64,000 nt of DNA, from contig JAGYKL010000015.1 of assembly GCA_018401705.1 (NCBI GenBank), positions 29,813-93,812 on the forward strand. The letters run 5' to 3'. A program made the translations under genes and the position numbers. The notes under the pieces are model-generated. The model saw only the letters and a list, made by a program, of their open reading frames with translations. It did no database searches and had not been told where the DNA came from. Positions 17,562 through 25,626 of the stretch are shown in pieces (positions within the stretch are counted from its first letter, which is position 1; every line of letters begins with the position of its first letter). The stretch comes from Bacteroidia bacterium. GTDB lineage: Bacteria; Bacteroidota; Bacteroidia; M30B66.

Positions 17562-17590
17562 AATCCCCGAAAGCAATGCTTACGGGGATT
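17562..17590 (-). terminator. Terminator of the rpsF-rpsR-rplI operon
   Basis: AATCCCCG (17562-17569) pairs with CGGGGATT (17583-17590), and the inner bases AAGCA and TGCTT extend the stem past one A-A mismatch. Read on the minus strand the hairpin is followed by a run of about nine T (complement of the A-run at 17554-17562), so it terminates the leftward ribosomal operon. It may also slow the rightward transcript from 16576. Confidence 0.85.
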
Positions 17591-17612
17591 CGATGGTCTT
17601 AAATGAATCTGA

Positions 17613-18059
17613 TTACTCAGCTACAACTTCAAACTCTACATCCACACGAATGTCTTTGTAGATTTTAACGTTTGCAGTGTATGTTCCAAGTTGCTTAATG
17701 CTGTCACTGTCAATAGTGATGTTCTTACGATCAATTTCATGACCTAACTTGCGAAGCGCTTCAGAAAGTTGGATTGCGTTAACAGAACCAAAGATTTTTC
17801 CTGATTCACCAACTTTAGCTCCAACTTCTACTTTTGCACTCTGAAGTTTAGCAACAAGCGCTTCAGCTTCAGTACGAAGTTTTTCTTCTTTGTGAGCTCT
17901 TTGACGCATTGTCTCAGCTAAAACCTTACGACTGCTTTCTGTTGCCAGAATGCCCATTCCTTGAGGAATAAGATAATTACGGCCGTAACCGTTTTTTACC
18001 TTCACGATTTCATCTTTGTTACCTAGGTTGGTAACATCTTGTGTTAGTATAATATCCAT
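17613..18059 (-). CDS. rplI: 50S ribosomal protein L9
   Basis: 148 residues. The N-terminal domain shows the L9 signature: DIILTQDVTNLGNKDEIVKV followed by KNGYGRNYLIPQGMGILAT. A long helical connector (about residues 42-75) joins it to the C-terminal domain (GKIFGSVNAIQLSEALRKLG). It is part of the large ribosomal subunit. It is the last gene of the rpsF-rpsR-rplI operon, eight bases after rpsR, and is followed by the terminator at 17562. Confidence 0.98.
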   Translation of the reverse strand: MDIILTQDVTNLGNKDEIVKVKNGYGRNYLIPQGMGILATESSRKVLAETMRQRAHKEEKLRTEAEALVAKLQSAKVEVGAKVGESGKIFGSVNAIQLSEALRKLGHEIDRKNITIDSDSIKQLGTYTANVKIYKDIRVDVEFEVVAE

Positions 18060-18067
18060 AATCCTTC

Positions 18068-18331
18068 TTATTTAAGTAAGTCAGCAACATAAGGCATTAA
18101 CGAAATGTGACGAGCACGCTTAATTGCCTGAGAAACTTTACGCTGATATTTAAGTGATGTACCGGTTAAACGACGAGGAAGAATTTTCCCTTGCTCATTA
18201 ACAAATTTCAAAAGGAAATCTGCGTCTTTGTAATCGATATACTTAATGCCGCTTTTTTTGAAACGACAATATTTTTTCTTTTTTACCTCTACCGATGGTG
18301 GCGTTAGGTATCTGATTTCTGATTGTGCCAT
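18068..18331 (-). CDS. rpsR: 30S ribosomal protein S18
   Basis: 87 residues with the conserved C-terminal part [49 protein letters not shown]. It binds 16S rRNA next to S6, with which it forms a heterodimer. It lies in the middle of the rpsF-rpsR-rplI operon, with 19 bases to rpsF. Confidence 0.98.
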   Translation of the reverse strand: MAQSEIRYLTPPSVEVKKKKYCRFKKSGIKYIDYKDADFLLKFVNEQGKILPRRLTGTSLKYQRKVSQAIKRARHISLMPYVADLLK

Positions 18332-18350
18332 TCTTTCGAAAATGTTTTAA

Positions 18351-18719
18351 TTACGCTTCTACAATAGCTGCTTTGGGCGTTGAGTTTTTAAATGCACCAC
18401 TGCGTCTCTTATCATTGAAAGCAAGCGCGTGTTTATCAAGAACAACTGTTAAGAAGCGCAAAATACGCTCATCGCGCTTGAATGCAACTTCCAGTTTATT
18501 GATTAAATCACCATTGGCTTCAAATTGAATCAGATGGTAGAAGCCGGTTGACTTCTTTTGAATAGAGTAAGCCATTTTACGCAATCCCCAGTTCTCATCG
18601 TGAACTATTTTTGCGCCATTTTCGGTAAGTATGGCTTTGAACTTGCCGACCGTTTCCTTCATCTGATCTTCAGACAAAACGGGAGTCATAATGAAAACGG
18701 TTTCATACTGTCTAAGCAT
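18351..18719 (-). CDS. rpsF: 30S ribosomal protein S6
   Basis: 122 residues. [23 protein letters not shown] opens the ferredoxin-like fold, followed by [20 protein letters not shown] and the strand [14 protein letters not shown]. The tail is short and Ala/Lys-rich, with no glutamate modification tail. First gene of a three-gene ribosomal operon with a convincing promoter upstream. Confidence 0.98.
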   Translation of the reverse strand: MLRQYETVFIMTPVLSEDQMKETVGKFKAILTENGAKIVHDENWGLRKMAYSIQKKSTGFYHLIQFEANGDLINKLEVAFKRDERILRFLTVVLDKHALAFNDKRRSGAFKNSTPKAAIVEA

Positions 18720-18745
18720 GGGCTAAGTTGTTAAAAATTGGACGG

Positions 18746-18775
18746 CAAAATTAGTGAATCATTTCGATTCCACAA
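18746..18775 (-). promoter_or_regulatory. Promoter of the rpsF-rpsR-rplI operon
   Basis: On the minus strand TTG (18775-18773) is followed after exactly 19 bases by TAATTTTG (18753-18746), a perfect match to the Bacteroidota primary sigma promoter TTG-N19-TAnnTTTG. The box ends 26 bases before the rpsF start. This is the best promoter in the window and serves as the reference for the other box calls. Confidence 0.75.
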
Positions 18776-18844
18776 GCACTTTCTTTTGCATCCACCTAAG
18801 CAAACATTATAAGCTGCTTATAACTAAGCAAAAATGCTTCAAAT

Positions 18845-20527
18845 CTATCTAACAATAAGCTTCTGAGAAGTGCTACCATAATGACTTGTAGCCTTAATCT
18901 GATAAACACCCTGAGCCCAGGAAGCTGTGTTGATATAATATCTGTTTTCTCCACTCATAGTTTTAGAATGGCTTACAGTTTCGACCAATCTGCCAGCTAT
19001 ATCAAAAACCTCAATCACTAAAGACAATGGCAAATCGGTATAAACCGGGATACAGGTAATGCCATTGGAAGGATTAGGAAATGCGCTTACAGAAAACAAT
19101 TTATCTAAGGCATCTTGTTGGTAAGTAACCACCGAACTGGTATCAATTACTTTGAATTTCCACCATCCATCAGGAGCTACAATTGGTCTTACTTGAGATT
19201 TTCCACTATTTGAATTACCTTCTATGTAATAGAAGATTTCTGTATCCCCCGGCTGCGCCGGGATACTTGCCGACCATGTGTACTCTGCAGAATTTACTTC
19301 CTGCATTGGTAACTCAACATATGATGACAAAGTATCGTCGGTATAATAGAGCTTTGCATTTGATATTCCACTACGATGTTGAATACGCGCATTTACAACA
19401 TAAGCATTTTCGGTGTCATAAGTATCGCTAAGCGGCTGATGGGAGATCAATAAAGGGTCGTTTACTCCAACGGTATGCGTTATGCAGTGAATAGCCCCAC
19501 TAGCTGGAATTATATCGTTGCAATCAATTGGAACAATTCGATAACCCGGAAGACTTTCGCGCCAAACTCTTAATGCTGTTGTGTCATAACGTTCCTCGTA
19601 AACTGGTAAAAGAACTGTCTTATTTATAAAAATCGCATTTGAATACGTTCTGTAATCGCCATTCTGATTAGGGTAACGATTGTTATCGTCAGGTGGCTGA
19701 ACTACTCTAACAATTTTATAAGGTGTTCCAAATACCGAATTAAAGTTGTCAAGCACATAAAGCATATTAGCCTCTATTTGCGGCCCATCAGCTACTCCAT
19801 TGGGATATTGTCCGAAAAGAAGTGTTTCTTCATCAAGAAGCTTCATATGCATATCTATGTGATGTATTCCATCATAAGGCAAGGTTGGCATTTTGATGTA
19901 TTCAGTGATTCCCATGAAGGAATTCATGATTTGATCAATTTGTGCCTCACTTTTATCAGGGTTTTCTTCAAGTATTAATTCTGAGGAAAATGCATTCCCA
20001 AAACCATCACTCATGAAATTCCCTCCTGTGTGAACAATCAAATTGGGACTTTGAGTTGTTTGTACAAGATTCAAATCAAGCAATCTGGCATAAGCTCGGG
20101 GAATTGAATCGTCTTGAACACGGCTTGGGCGATTGTATTTCCAATCGACAAGAAAAAGTGAATCAACATCATTTATATAAACTGTATTTGCGCCATAATC
20201 TCTTATCCACAATGAATTTGAAGGTTGAGGCTCAAACACAACATTAGGACCTAAAGGAACTCCGTAAAGGTTTATTAAGTCACTCTGCGCTGAGCTCGGA
20301 TTTGTAGCGTGAACAATTACTTTACACTCTTCTTGAGCATATCTTATAATCTCTGCAAGAATTGCAGGATATGACCTCCAAGTAACAACCAAAGCTTGCA
20401 CTTCTTCCCATTCTGCTGCAGTTCTTATACTAACTCCTTGCGGAGGATTATCAAGTATTTGTTGAGCATTTAGGGATTGAACACCCAAAACGAAAACAAG
20501 AATGACTCCTTTATACAATGATTTCAA
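18845..20527 (-). CDS. Secreted peptidylarginine/agmatine deiminase family protein with T9SS sorting domain
   Basis: 560 residues from a TTG at 20527, giving a signal peptide MKSLYKGVILVFVLGVQSLNA; there is no ATG in the frame, and the earliest possible start is a TTG at 20572. The deiminase domain spans residues about 25-380. With this start its catalytic set is Asp110 (IRDYG), His223 (GIHHIDMH), Asn297 (SNAIF) and Cys348 (GAIHCITHT). An Ig-like stretch (about 380-465) and a type A T9SS tail (about 480-560, starting FPNPSNG) follow. This order of signal peptide, deiminase, Ig-like domain and C-terminal sorting domain is that of the Porphyromonas peptidylarginine deiminase, of similar length. 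Whether it acts on protein arginine or on agmatine is not decided by sequence. Confidence 0.83.
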   Translation of the reverse strand: MKSLYKGVILVFVLGVQSLNAQQILDNPPQGVSIRTAAEWEEVQALVVTWRSYPAILAEIIRYAQEECKVIVHATNPSSAQSDLINLYGVPLGPNVVFEPQPSNSLWIRDYGANTVYINDVDSLFLVDWKYNRPSRVQDDSIPRAYARLLDLNLVQTTQSPNLIVHTGGNFMSDGFGNAFSSELILEENPDKSEAQIDQIMNSFMGITEYIKMPTLPYDGIHHIDMHMKLLDEETLLFGQYPNGVADGPQIEANMLYVLDNFNSVFGTPYKIVRVVQPPDDNNRYPNQNGDYRTYSNAIFINKTVLLPVYEERYDTTALRVWRESLPGYRIVPIDCNDIIPASGAIHCITHTVGVNDPLLISHQPLSDTYDTENAYVVNARIQHRSGISNAKLYYTDDTLSSYVELPMQEVNSAEYTWSASIPAQPGDTEIFYYIEGNSNSGKSQVRPIVAPDGWWKFKVIDTSSVVTYQQDALDKLFSVSAFPNPSNGITCIPVYTDLPLSLVIEVFDIAGRLVETVSHSKTMSGENRYYINTASWAQGVYQIKATSHYGSTSQKLIVR

Positions 20528-20616
20528 AATAAACCGTTTAAAAAATTGATTACGAAGATACAAGTTTAGCAATTAAACCATGACCTTCGGTTTTACTCCA
20601 TGTTTAAAATTTAGCA

Positions 20617-22008
20617 ATGACAGAGCATCAGAAAATACTTCACTTAGTGCGCAGGGCCGGATTTGGACCTTCTGTTAAATCAAGCTTAAAAGGCACCTTA
20701 GATGAGCAACTAAATTTAGTTTTTGAGTCAAATAAATTTTACGAAGAGCTTTACTTACAAGATGAAGAGCGTGTAACGACTCGAGAGCTCCTAAAGATGA
20801 CACCCGAAGAAAGGAAGGAAATTGTTAAAGACCTTGCCGCCAATGTTAAAAAGCTAAACCTCGACTGGCTTAAGCTCATGGGCAAGTCAGAGGGTCAACT
20901 GAGGGAAAAGATGTCATTATTCTGGCATGGCCACTTTGCAGTTAGAGTTCGTGGCTTTGCACAGGTAGAATCGTATATAAACACTGTTCGTAAATATGCT
21001 TTATCAAACTTTGGCGATTTACTAATGGCTGTTTCAAAAGAACCTGCGATGTTGAGGTTTCTGAATAATGTGCAGAATAAAAAGAACAGTCCGAACGAAA
21101 ACTTCGCAAGAGAAGTTATGGAGCTATTTACCCTGGGAAGAGGAAACTACACTGAACAAGACATTAAAGAAGCTGCTCGCGCATTTACAGGCTGGGGAAT
21201 TAATGATGAAGACAAATTCGAGCTTAAAACACAAATGCATGATTATGGAGAAAAAACCATTTTCGGAAAAACCGGAAAATGGGAAGGAGAAGATATTATT
21301 CGTATGATACTAGAGCAAAAAGAAACCGCTTTCTTCATCACCAAAAAGGTATATGCCTATTTCGTCAACAGAAAAATTAATGACCAAAGAGTGAGCGATT
21401 TATCAGAATACTTCTTCACAAACGGATATGACATTCCTAAATTGATGAGAAGAATTTTTGAATCAGATTGGTTTTATGAGGATGAAAATGTTGCTTCTCA
21501 AATAAAATCTCCAGTTGAATTGATTGTTGGCTTAAACAGAAGTTTTGGAATTTCATATGATAACCCTCAACCATTGCTTGCTTTGCAGCGTGTCTTAGGC
21601 CAAACCTTATTTTTCCCTCCAAATGTTTCAGGTTGGGCGGGCGGAAGAAACTGGATAGATAATTCAACACTTGTAACTCGAAATGAGTTTGCCTAGAATT
21701 CTCGCCGATGCCGGCGGGATGGATATTTCAGTTAAAAATAATATGGATGATGAAACTCCAAACGAAGTTTTTAAACCTTCAAGAAAGAGAACTTTAACTG
21801 CAGTTTCAATTGGAACTTATTTGGTAAGCAGTTTAAAGAAGATGATCATAGGAGGTTGTGGCAAGAAATAAGCACGCATCTGCTTGCAACCTCAAGAATC
21901 CCGGCAATGCCTGAAATATTCTCAAATGCAGTAATCTCCAAAAGAGAAGACTTGATTAAAAGAATGAGCATTTACATAACACAGCTACCTGAATATCAAC
22001 TAGTTTAA
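20617..22008 (+). pseudogene. DUF1800 family protein, coding sequence broken by two single-base frameshifts
   Basis: The frame starting at 20617 covers about 355 residues of a DUF1800 protein (MTEHQKILHLVRRAGFGP, LFWHGHFAV, NENFAREVMELFTLG, AARAFTGWG, FPPNVSGWAGG...W.D.STLVTR) and stops at 21694-21696. Homology continues in the next frame (MSLPRILADAGGMDIS...) and returns to the original frame as FNWNLFGKQFKEDDHRRLWQEI, ending at 22008. Removing one A from 21681-21683 and adding one T near 21804-21806 restores a single protein of about 463 residues. DUF1800 genes commonly precede DUF1501 genes, as here (2-base gap); their function is unknown. No signal peptide is visible. Confidence 0.78.
21698..21720. 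repeat. REP-like palindrome inside the DUF1800 gene
   Basis: Arms TCTCGCCG (21700-21707) and CGGCGGGA (21712-21719) pair around an ATGC loop, with one G-T wobble. It resembles the palindrome at 22594-22615: same TTC-C/T-CGC core, same ATGC loop, same reading frame (it encodes ILADAGGM). The rest of the neighbourhood is AT-rich, so the GC-rich palindrome stands out. Confidence 0.55.
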
Positions 22009-22010
22009 TT

Positions 22011-23200
22011 ATGAAACGTAGAGATTTTCTTCAATATACAGGATTAACTTCCTCAGCTTTAATGATTCCAGGCTTTTTAAAAGCCTTTGAAAAAAATATC
22101 ATTGAGAACACTGGAAAACGATTAGTAATTGTTCAATTGGCCGGCGGTAATGATGGTTTAAATACTTGTATACCTTATCAAAATGACATTTACTATGCTG
22201 CACGACCTAAACTTGCGATTCAAAAGAATGAGATACTCAGACTAACAGACGAGTTTGGGTTTCATCCTTCCTTAGAAGGGTTCAGAAAACTATTTGACAG
22301 TGGTGAGTTGTCCATTTATCATGGAGTTGGTTATCCCAACCCAGACAGGTCACATTTTAGATCAATGGATATTTGGCACACAGCAAGCGATTCAAGCGAA
22401 TATTTAAACACTGGATGGATTGGAAGATTACTAGATTCTAACTGTCCTGGCTCTGAAAATCCTTGGTATGCATTGGAAGTGGATGATACCCTTTCGCTGG
22501 CAATGAAAGGACAAAACTTAAGTGGTTTTGCTGTAAAGAATCCACAAAGGTTAAAGCGCACATTAAACGATGATGTATTTACAGAATTAAATGTTCCCGC
22601 TTATGCAAGCGGGAATGATTCAGAAGTAAGTTTTTATATAAAACCCTTATTTCAACTCGGTCTGGTGCCAAATACATTTCAGAGAAGGCTGATATCAAAG
22701 AAATAACTTCCACCTACCCTACTCACGAATTTGGCAATAATATGAAGCAGATTGCTGGCTTTATTAATAATGGAATTGGTTCAAGAATCTTTTACACTGG
22801 ATTATCTGGATTTGACACCCATATTAGACAGGCTGAAACGCAACAAAGGTTGTTGAAGGTGGTTAGTGATTCAATTTTCCAATTTAGGGATGATTTAAAA
22901 GCCTCGAGTAACTGGAATGATACAGTAGTAATGGTTTTCTCTGAGTTTGGAAGGCGTGTTAAGCAAAATGCAAGTAATGGAACCGATCATGGCACTGCTA
23001 ATCAAGTTTACCTTTTTGGTGGCGATTTAAAGAATGCCGGCTTCAGGAATCAAGCATCTGATTTAAGTGTGCTTGATGATGGTGATCTTATTCACAGTCT
23101 TGATTTCAGAACCATTTACGCAAGTTTACTTGAGAAAACTCTGGAATTTGATTCCCAAAAAGTTTTGGGAAGGAAATTCGCCTTGATTGATGCTATTTAA
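22011..23200 (+). pseudogene. DUF1501 family protein, coding sequence broken by one single-base frameshift
   Basis: The 5' segment (22011 to a stop at 22704-22706) encodes the start of a DUF1501 protein with a Tat-like beginning (MKRRDFLQYTGLTSSALMIPG), LVIVQLAGGNDGLNT and GVGYPNPDRSHFRSMDIWHT. The 3' segment, one frame back, is open from 22619 and reads KFLYKTLISTRSGAKY, then YPTHEFGNNMKQIAGFI, VFSEFGRRVKQNASNGTDHG and a normal end at 23200. Adding one T to the five-T run at 22631-22635 joins them into about 396 residues. DUF1501 proteins are exported and sulfatase-like in fold, function unknown; the pair with DUF1800 is conserved in many genomes. Confidence 0.8.
22594..22615. repeat. REP-like palindrome inside the DUF1501 gene
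   Basis: Perfect 9-bp arms TTCCCGCTT (22594-22602) and AAGCGGGAA (22607-22615) around an ATGC loop. It encodes VPAYASGN in the host frame, parallel to ILADAGGM of the palindrome at 21698-21720. The TTCCCGC...GCGGGAA core is of a kind widely seen in dispersed bacterial palindromic repeats. It lies about 20 bases before the frameshift in this gene. Confidence 0.6.
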
Positions 23201-23207
23201 AAGGAAA

Positions 23208-23633
23208 TTATTCCTTAAATACCAATATTTCTTTGGTAACAGTTTCTAAATCAGTGAATTTCCCTTTGAAACGAGTGCCACGCACGATGTGATTGTCAAT
23301 CCAATGGTAGTTTCCGCCGCGAGGCTTGCCCATTAGCATACCATGGTATTTAAAACCATTTTCCTTGAGCCAGATTTCTGTTACTTCTCTTAAATCTTCA
23401 GTACGTGATGTGAAGAATGTAATAATATGCCCTTCATCGTACCATTTATTAAGTGTTTCTAAAGCATCTGGATAAGCCACAGCTGTAGCCATCCGTTCAG
23501 GCTCTTCATTTGGGACATCGTCGCAAATTGTTCCATCAATATCAATAAGGTAATTCATGATATTGGCGGGTAAAATTGGACTTATATGATGCCCTTGTTC
23601 ATCAAAACTCTCTTGAAGATCTTTCTCTGCCAT
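23208..23633 (-). CDS. HAD-like phosphatase domain protein
   Basis: 141 residues. The motif LIDIDGTICDD (residues about 28-38) holds the two catalytic Asp residues of the HAD superfamily. The IITFFTSRTEDLREVTEIW segment (about 69-88) carries the Ser/Thr motif II, and MGKPRGGNYHWIDNH (about 100-114) supplies the conserved Lys and the acidic end of the site. The protein is small, with no large cap domain. Close relatives in Bacteroidota keep the N-terminal stretch before IDIDGT, so the full-length ATG is used rather than the internal ATG at 23558. I recall relatives sometimes labelled phosphoheptose isomerase, which the sequence does not support. It converges with the DUF1501 gene (7 bases between stops). 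Confidence 0.75.
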   Translation of the reverse strand: MAEKDLQESFDEQGHHISPILPANIMNYLIDIDGTICDDVPNEEPERMATAVAYPDALETLNKWYDEGHIITFFTSRTEDLREVTEIWLKENGFKYHGMLMGKPRGGNYHWIDNHIVRGTRFKGKFTDLETVTKEILVFKE

Positions 23634-23651
23634 AAGTAATTATTCTATTTG

Positions 23652-23659
23652 CAAATATA
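23652..23659 (-). promoter_or_regulatory. Putative -7 box of the HAD-like gene
   Basis: The minus strand reads TATATTTG, a perfect TAnnTTTG match 18 bases before the ATG at 23633. No TTG at the -33 position. The rest of the 192-base gap (23634-23825) is AT-rich and shows no other structure I can support. Confidence 0.4.
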
Positions 23660-23825
23660 CTTATCACAGATTAAAGATTCATTAAGTAAATTAGATTTTT
23701 ATTTACAATTTCACAAACAATTGTTGAAACAGCAAAATTAACTTCAAAACGCAATACGACCTACAAGGCTTAAATGCCTATTCTCAGTGTCGTTCAGACA
23801 ATAAGGACATCCCAACCTTAGCCGA

Positions 23826-25115
23826 TTATATTTTCTTTAGTCCAGCCTTGACAAGTACCTTTCTCATTGCCATGTCTGCAAAAAAACCAAGATTTATTGG
23901 AATGCCACGGCTATCGAGTTGATTGTATCTAAAAATGTTGTAGAAGCGCGAGTAGTTGCCTCCTTCGGGCCTTTGGTATCTGCCATTAATTCCGAGCGTA
24001 TCATTTCCGTATGGAAACTTGAAATTAAATAAAAGAGATTCAGATGAAAGGGAACAATCGCAATTTTCTTCCGCTATATTGTATTCTGTTAAACCTTTAT
24101 CCATACTTAGGATAAATGCCTTTTTATAATCAGTTAGATAAATGTAAGATGGCTTCAATAATTTAGTCCAAACACCAAATTTCATTTTCATTTCAGCAAC
24201 GAACTTTCTGGAAGCTTCAAGCAGTTCTTGTTCAGGAATTGAGCTTACTTTAATTAGATTATCAGCTAAAAGAATCTTTTCGAAGTCAACATTGTACTTC
24301 TTAATCGAAGCATCTGTATCATGAGGTTTCCCGGGTGTGTACATTTCGCCCGGATAAAGCAGAATAGGTTCAGAGTTAGTTCTATTCTTGATAAAGTCTA
24401 CAACTTTTTGAGGTCGGTTTACTTCATCATTTAGGTAGAAGTTTTCTTCATGGCAGAACCAAACGAAACTAGCAATTGGAATAGTTATTCTTGGTTTGAA
24501 AATGTCGACCTGAAATTTGAGTCCTTCTAATTTATCGTCGGCAACCTTTCGTCTAAATTCTTTTTGATCTTTATTACCAGCCCAATAAGCATAAGAAAAC
24601 TGTGTAAGTAGAATATCAGGCACTCCAACTTTTCTTTTTATTTTTTCGGCTTCAGCTCTATCTCTAATTCCGCAATCATTCGTGTTAAAAACAGTACACT
24701 CTTTTGTTTTGATAAAAATCCATGAATCTCCTTCTTGGTAATGTTCGCAAAGCACTGAGAAGTCAGATGAAAGATCAACAAACTGATCAGGATGCATTTC
24801 GATAACATCTTTAAAGCCCTTTTTGCGGCAATAATTAACCACTCTCTTATCTGCTGTTACCTGAAAAAGGACAGTAATTTTATTACGATATGCTTCCGGA
24901 ATTTTTGAAATGTTGGGCGGAAAAAAATGATCTGGATGCTCATGAGAAAACCAAATATGGCTGACATCGGCAAAATCATCATACCCAAATTTGGTTTCAG
25001 AAATAAAATTCCAGCCATTATTAAAGACTGTTCCTTCCAGCCAAGGATCCACAACTAAGTGAATACCATCGTGTTTAACAGAAAAAGATGAATGATTGAT
25101 AAAAGTTAATTTCAT
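23826..25115 (-). CDS. MBL-fold metallo-hydrolase (UlaG-like)
   Basis: 429 residues from ATG 25115; a TTG three codons earlier is the alternative. The N-terminus MKLTFINHSSFSVKHDGIHLVVDPWLEG is the UlaG-type opening, in which the strand ends in Asp and precedes the metal motif HEHPDH at residues 58-63. Later His/Asp candidates occur in CEHYQEG and TNDCGIRDR. The C-terminal half (about 260-429) is longer than in typical UlaG proteins and I do not recognise it; it contains an Asn/Phe-rich stretch (GGNYSRFYNIFRYNQLDSRG). The protein appears cytoplasmic. It stands alone, with the HAD-like gene downstream in the same direction. Confidence 0.78.
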   Translation of the reverse strand: MKLTFINHSSFSVKHDGIHLVVDPWLEGTVFNNGWNFISETKFGYDDFADVSHIWFSHEHPDHFFPPNISKIPEAYRNKITVLFQVTADKRVVNYCRKKGFKDVIEMHPDQFVDLSSDFSVLCEHYQEGDSWIFIKTKECTVFNTNDCGIRDRAEAEKIKRKVGVPDILLTQFSYAYWAGNKDQKEFRRKVADDKLEGLKFQVDIFKPRITIPIASFVWFCHEENFYLNDEVNRPQKVVDFIKNRTNSEPILLYPGEMYTPGKPHDTDASIKKYNVDFEKILLADNLIKVSSIPEQELLEASRKFVAEMKMKFGVWTKLLKPSYIYLTDYKKAFILSMDKGLTEYNIAEENCDCSLSSESLLFNFKFPYGNDTLGINGRYQRPEGGNYSRFYNIFRYNQLDSRGIPINLGFFADMAMRKVLVKAGLKKI

Positions 25116-25239
25116 AGGCTTCAAACTTATAGCAAAAGCAAAGATGAAACAATGATTTTTATCAATTTACAGATAATTTGAGACTTTATAGAAACTACAT
25201 CTCTACAGTCTTTGTAATTGCAATTCTCTTAGAACGTGG

Positions 25240-25626
25240 TTAGGTATTTTCATCTGAATCACCGAACCATTCTTCGATATCACGTCTTTCTTTTTTCGAG
25301 GGTCTTCCTAGTCCTCTCGGCCTGTATACAAAGCGAAATTCTTTTAAACGATCAATACTTTTGTATTCTTCTTCAGGAGTTAGATCTTGCAAATAATCAG
25401 GAACCAGTTTAGCTGCCACTCTACTATCAAGAAGAGCAGTAACTTTTATGGTTTTCTTAATTTCTCCGACCTGGACGGTATACTCTTCTCCTATTTTAAC
25501 TTCTTTGGAGGCTTTTACATTATCACCCAGAAACTTCACTTTTCCTCCTTTGATGGCATCAGCAGCCATGGAGCGGGTTTTAAAAATTCTTACAGCCCAC
25601 AAATACTTATCAATTCTAACAGCCAT
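25240..25626 (-). CDS. S4-domain RNA-binding protein (Hsp15/HslR-like)
   Basis: 128 residues. Residues 3-60 form an S4 RNA-binding domain with the pattern RIDKYLWAVRIFKTRSMAADAIKGGKV, followed by a Lys/Arg-rich tail (RPRGLGRPSKKERRDIEEWFG). This is the architecture of Hsp15 (HslR), which binds stalled 50S subunits carrying peptidyl-tRNA in E. coli. Its start codon overlaps the stop of the biotin carboxylase gene (TAATG), so translation is probably coupled. Confidence 0.87.
   Translation of the reverse strand: MAVRIDKYLWAVRIFKTRSMAADAIKGGKVKFLGDNVKASKEVKIGEEYTVQVGEIKKTIKVTALLDSRVAAKLVPDYLQDLTPEEEYKSIDRLKEFRFVYRPRGLGRPSKKERRDIEEWFGDSDENT

Noticed and set aside
19242..19266. GC-rich imperfect palindrome in the deiminase gene as a third REP-like element
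   Set aside because: It encodes a stretch (IPAQPGDTEIFYYIEG) that fits the normal Ig-like region of such proteins, the arms are bulged, and the ATGC loop is absent.
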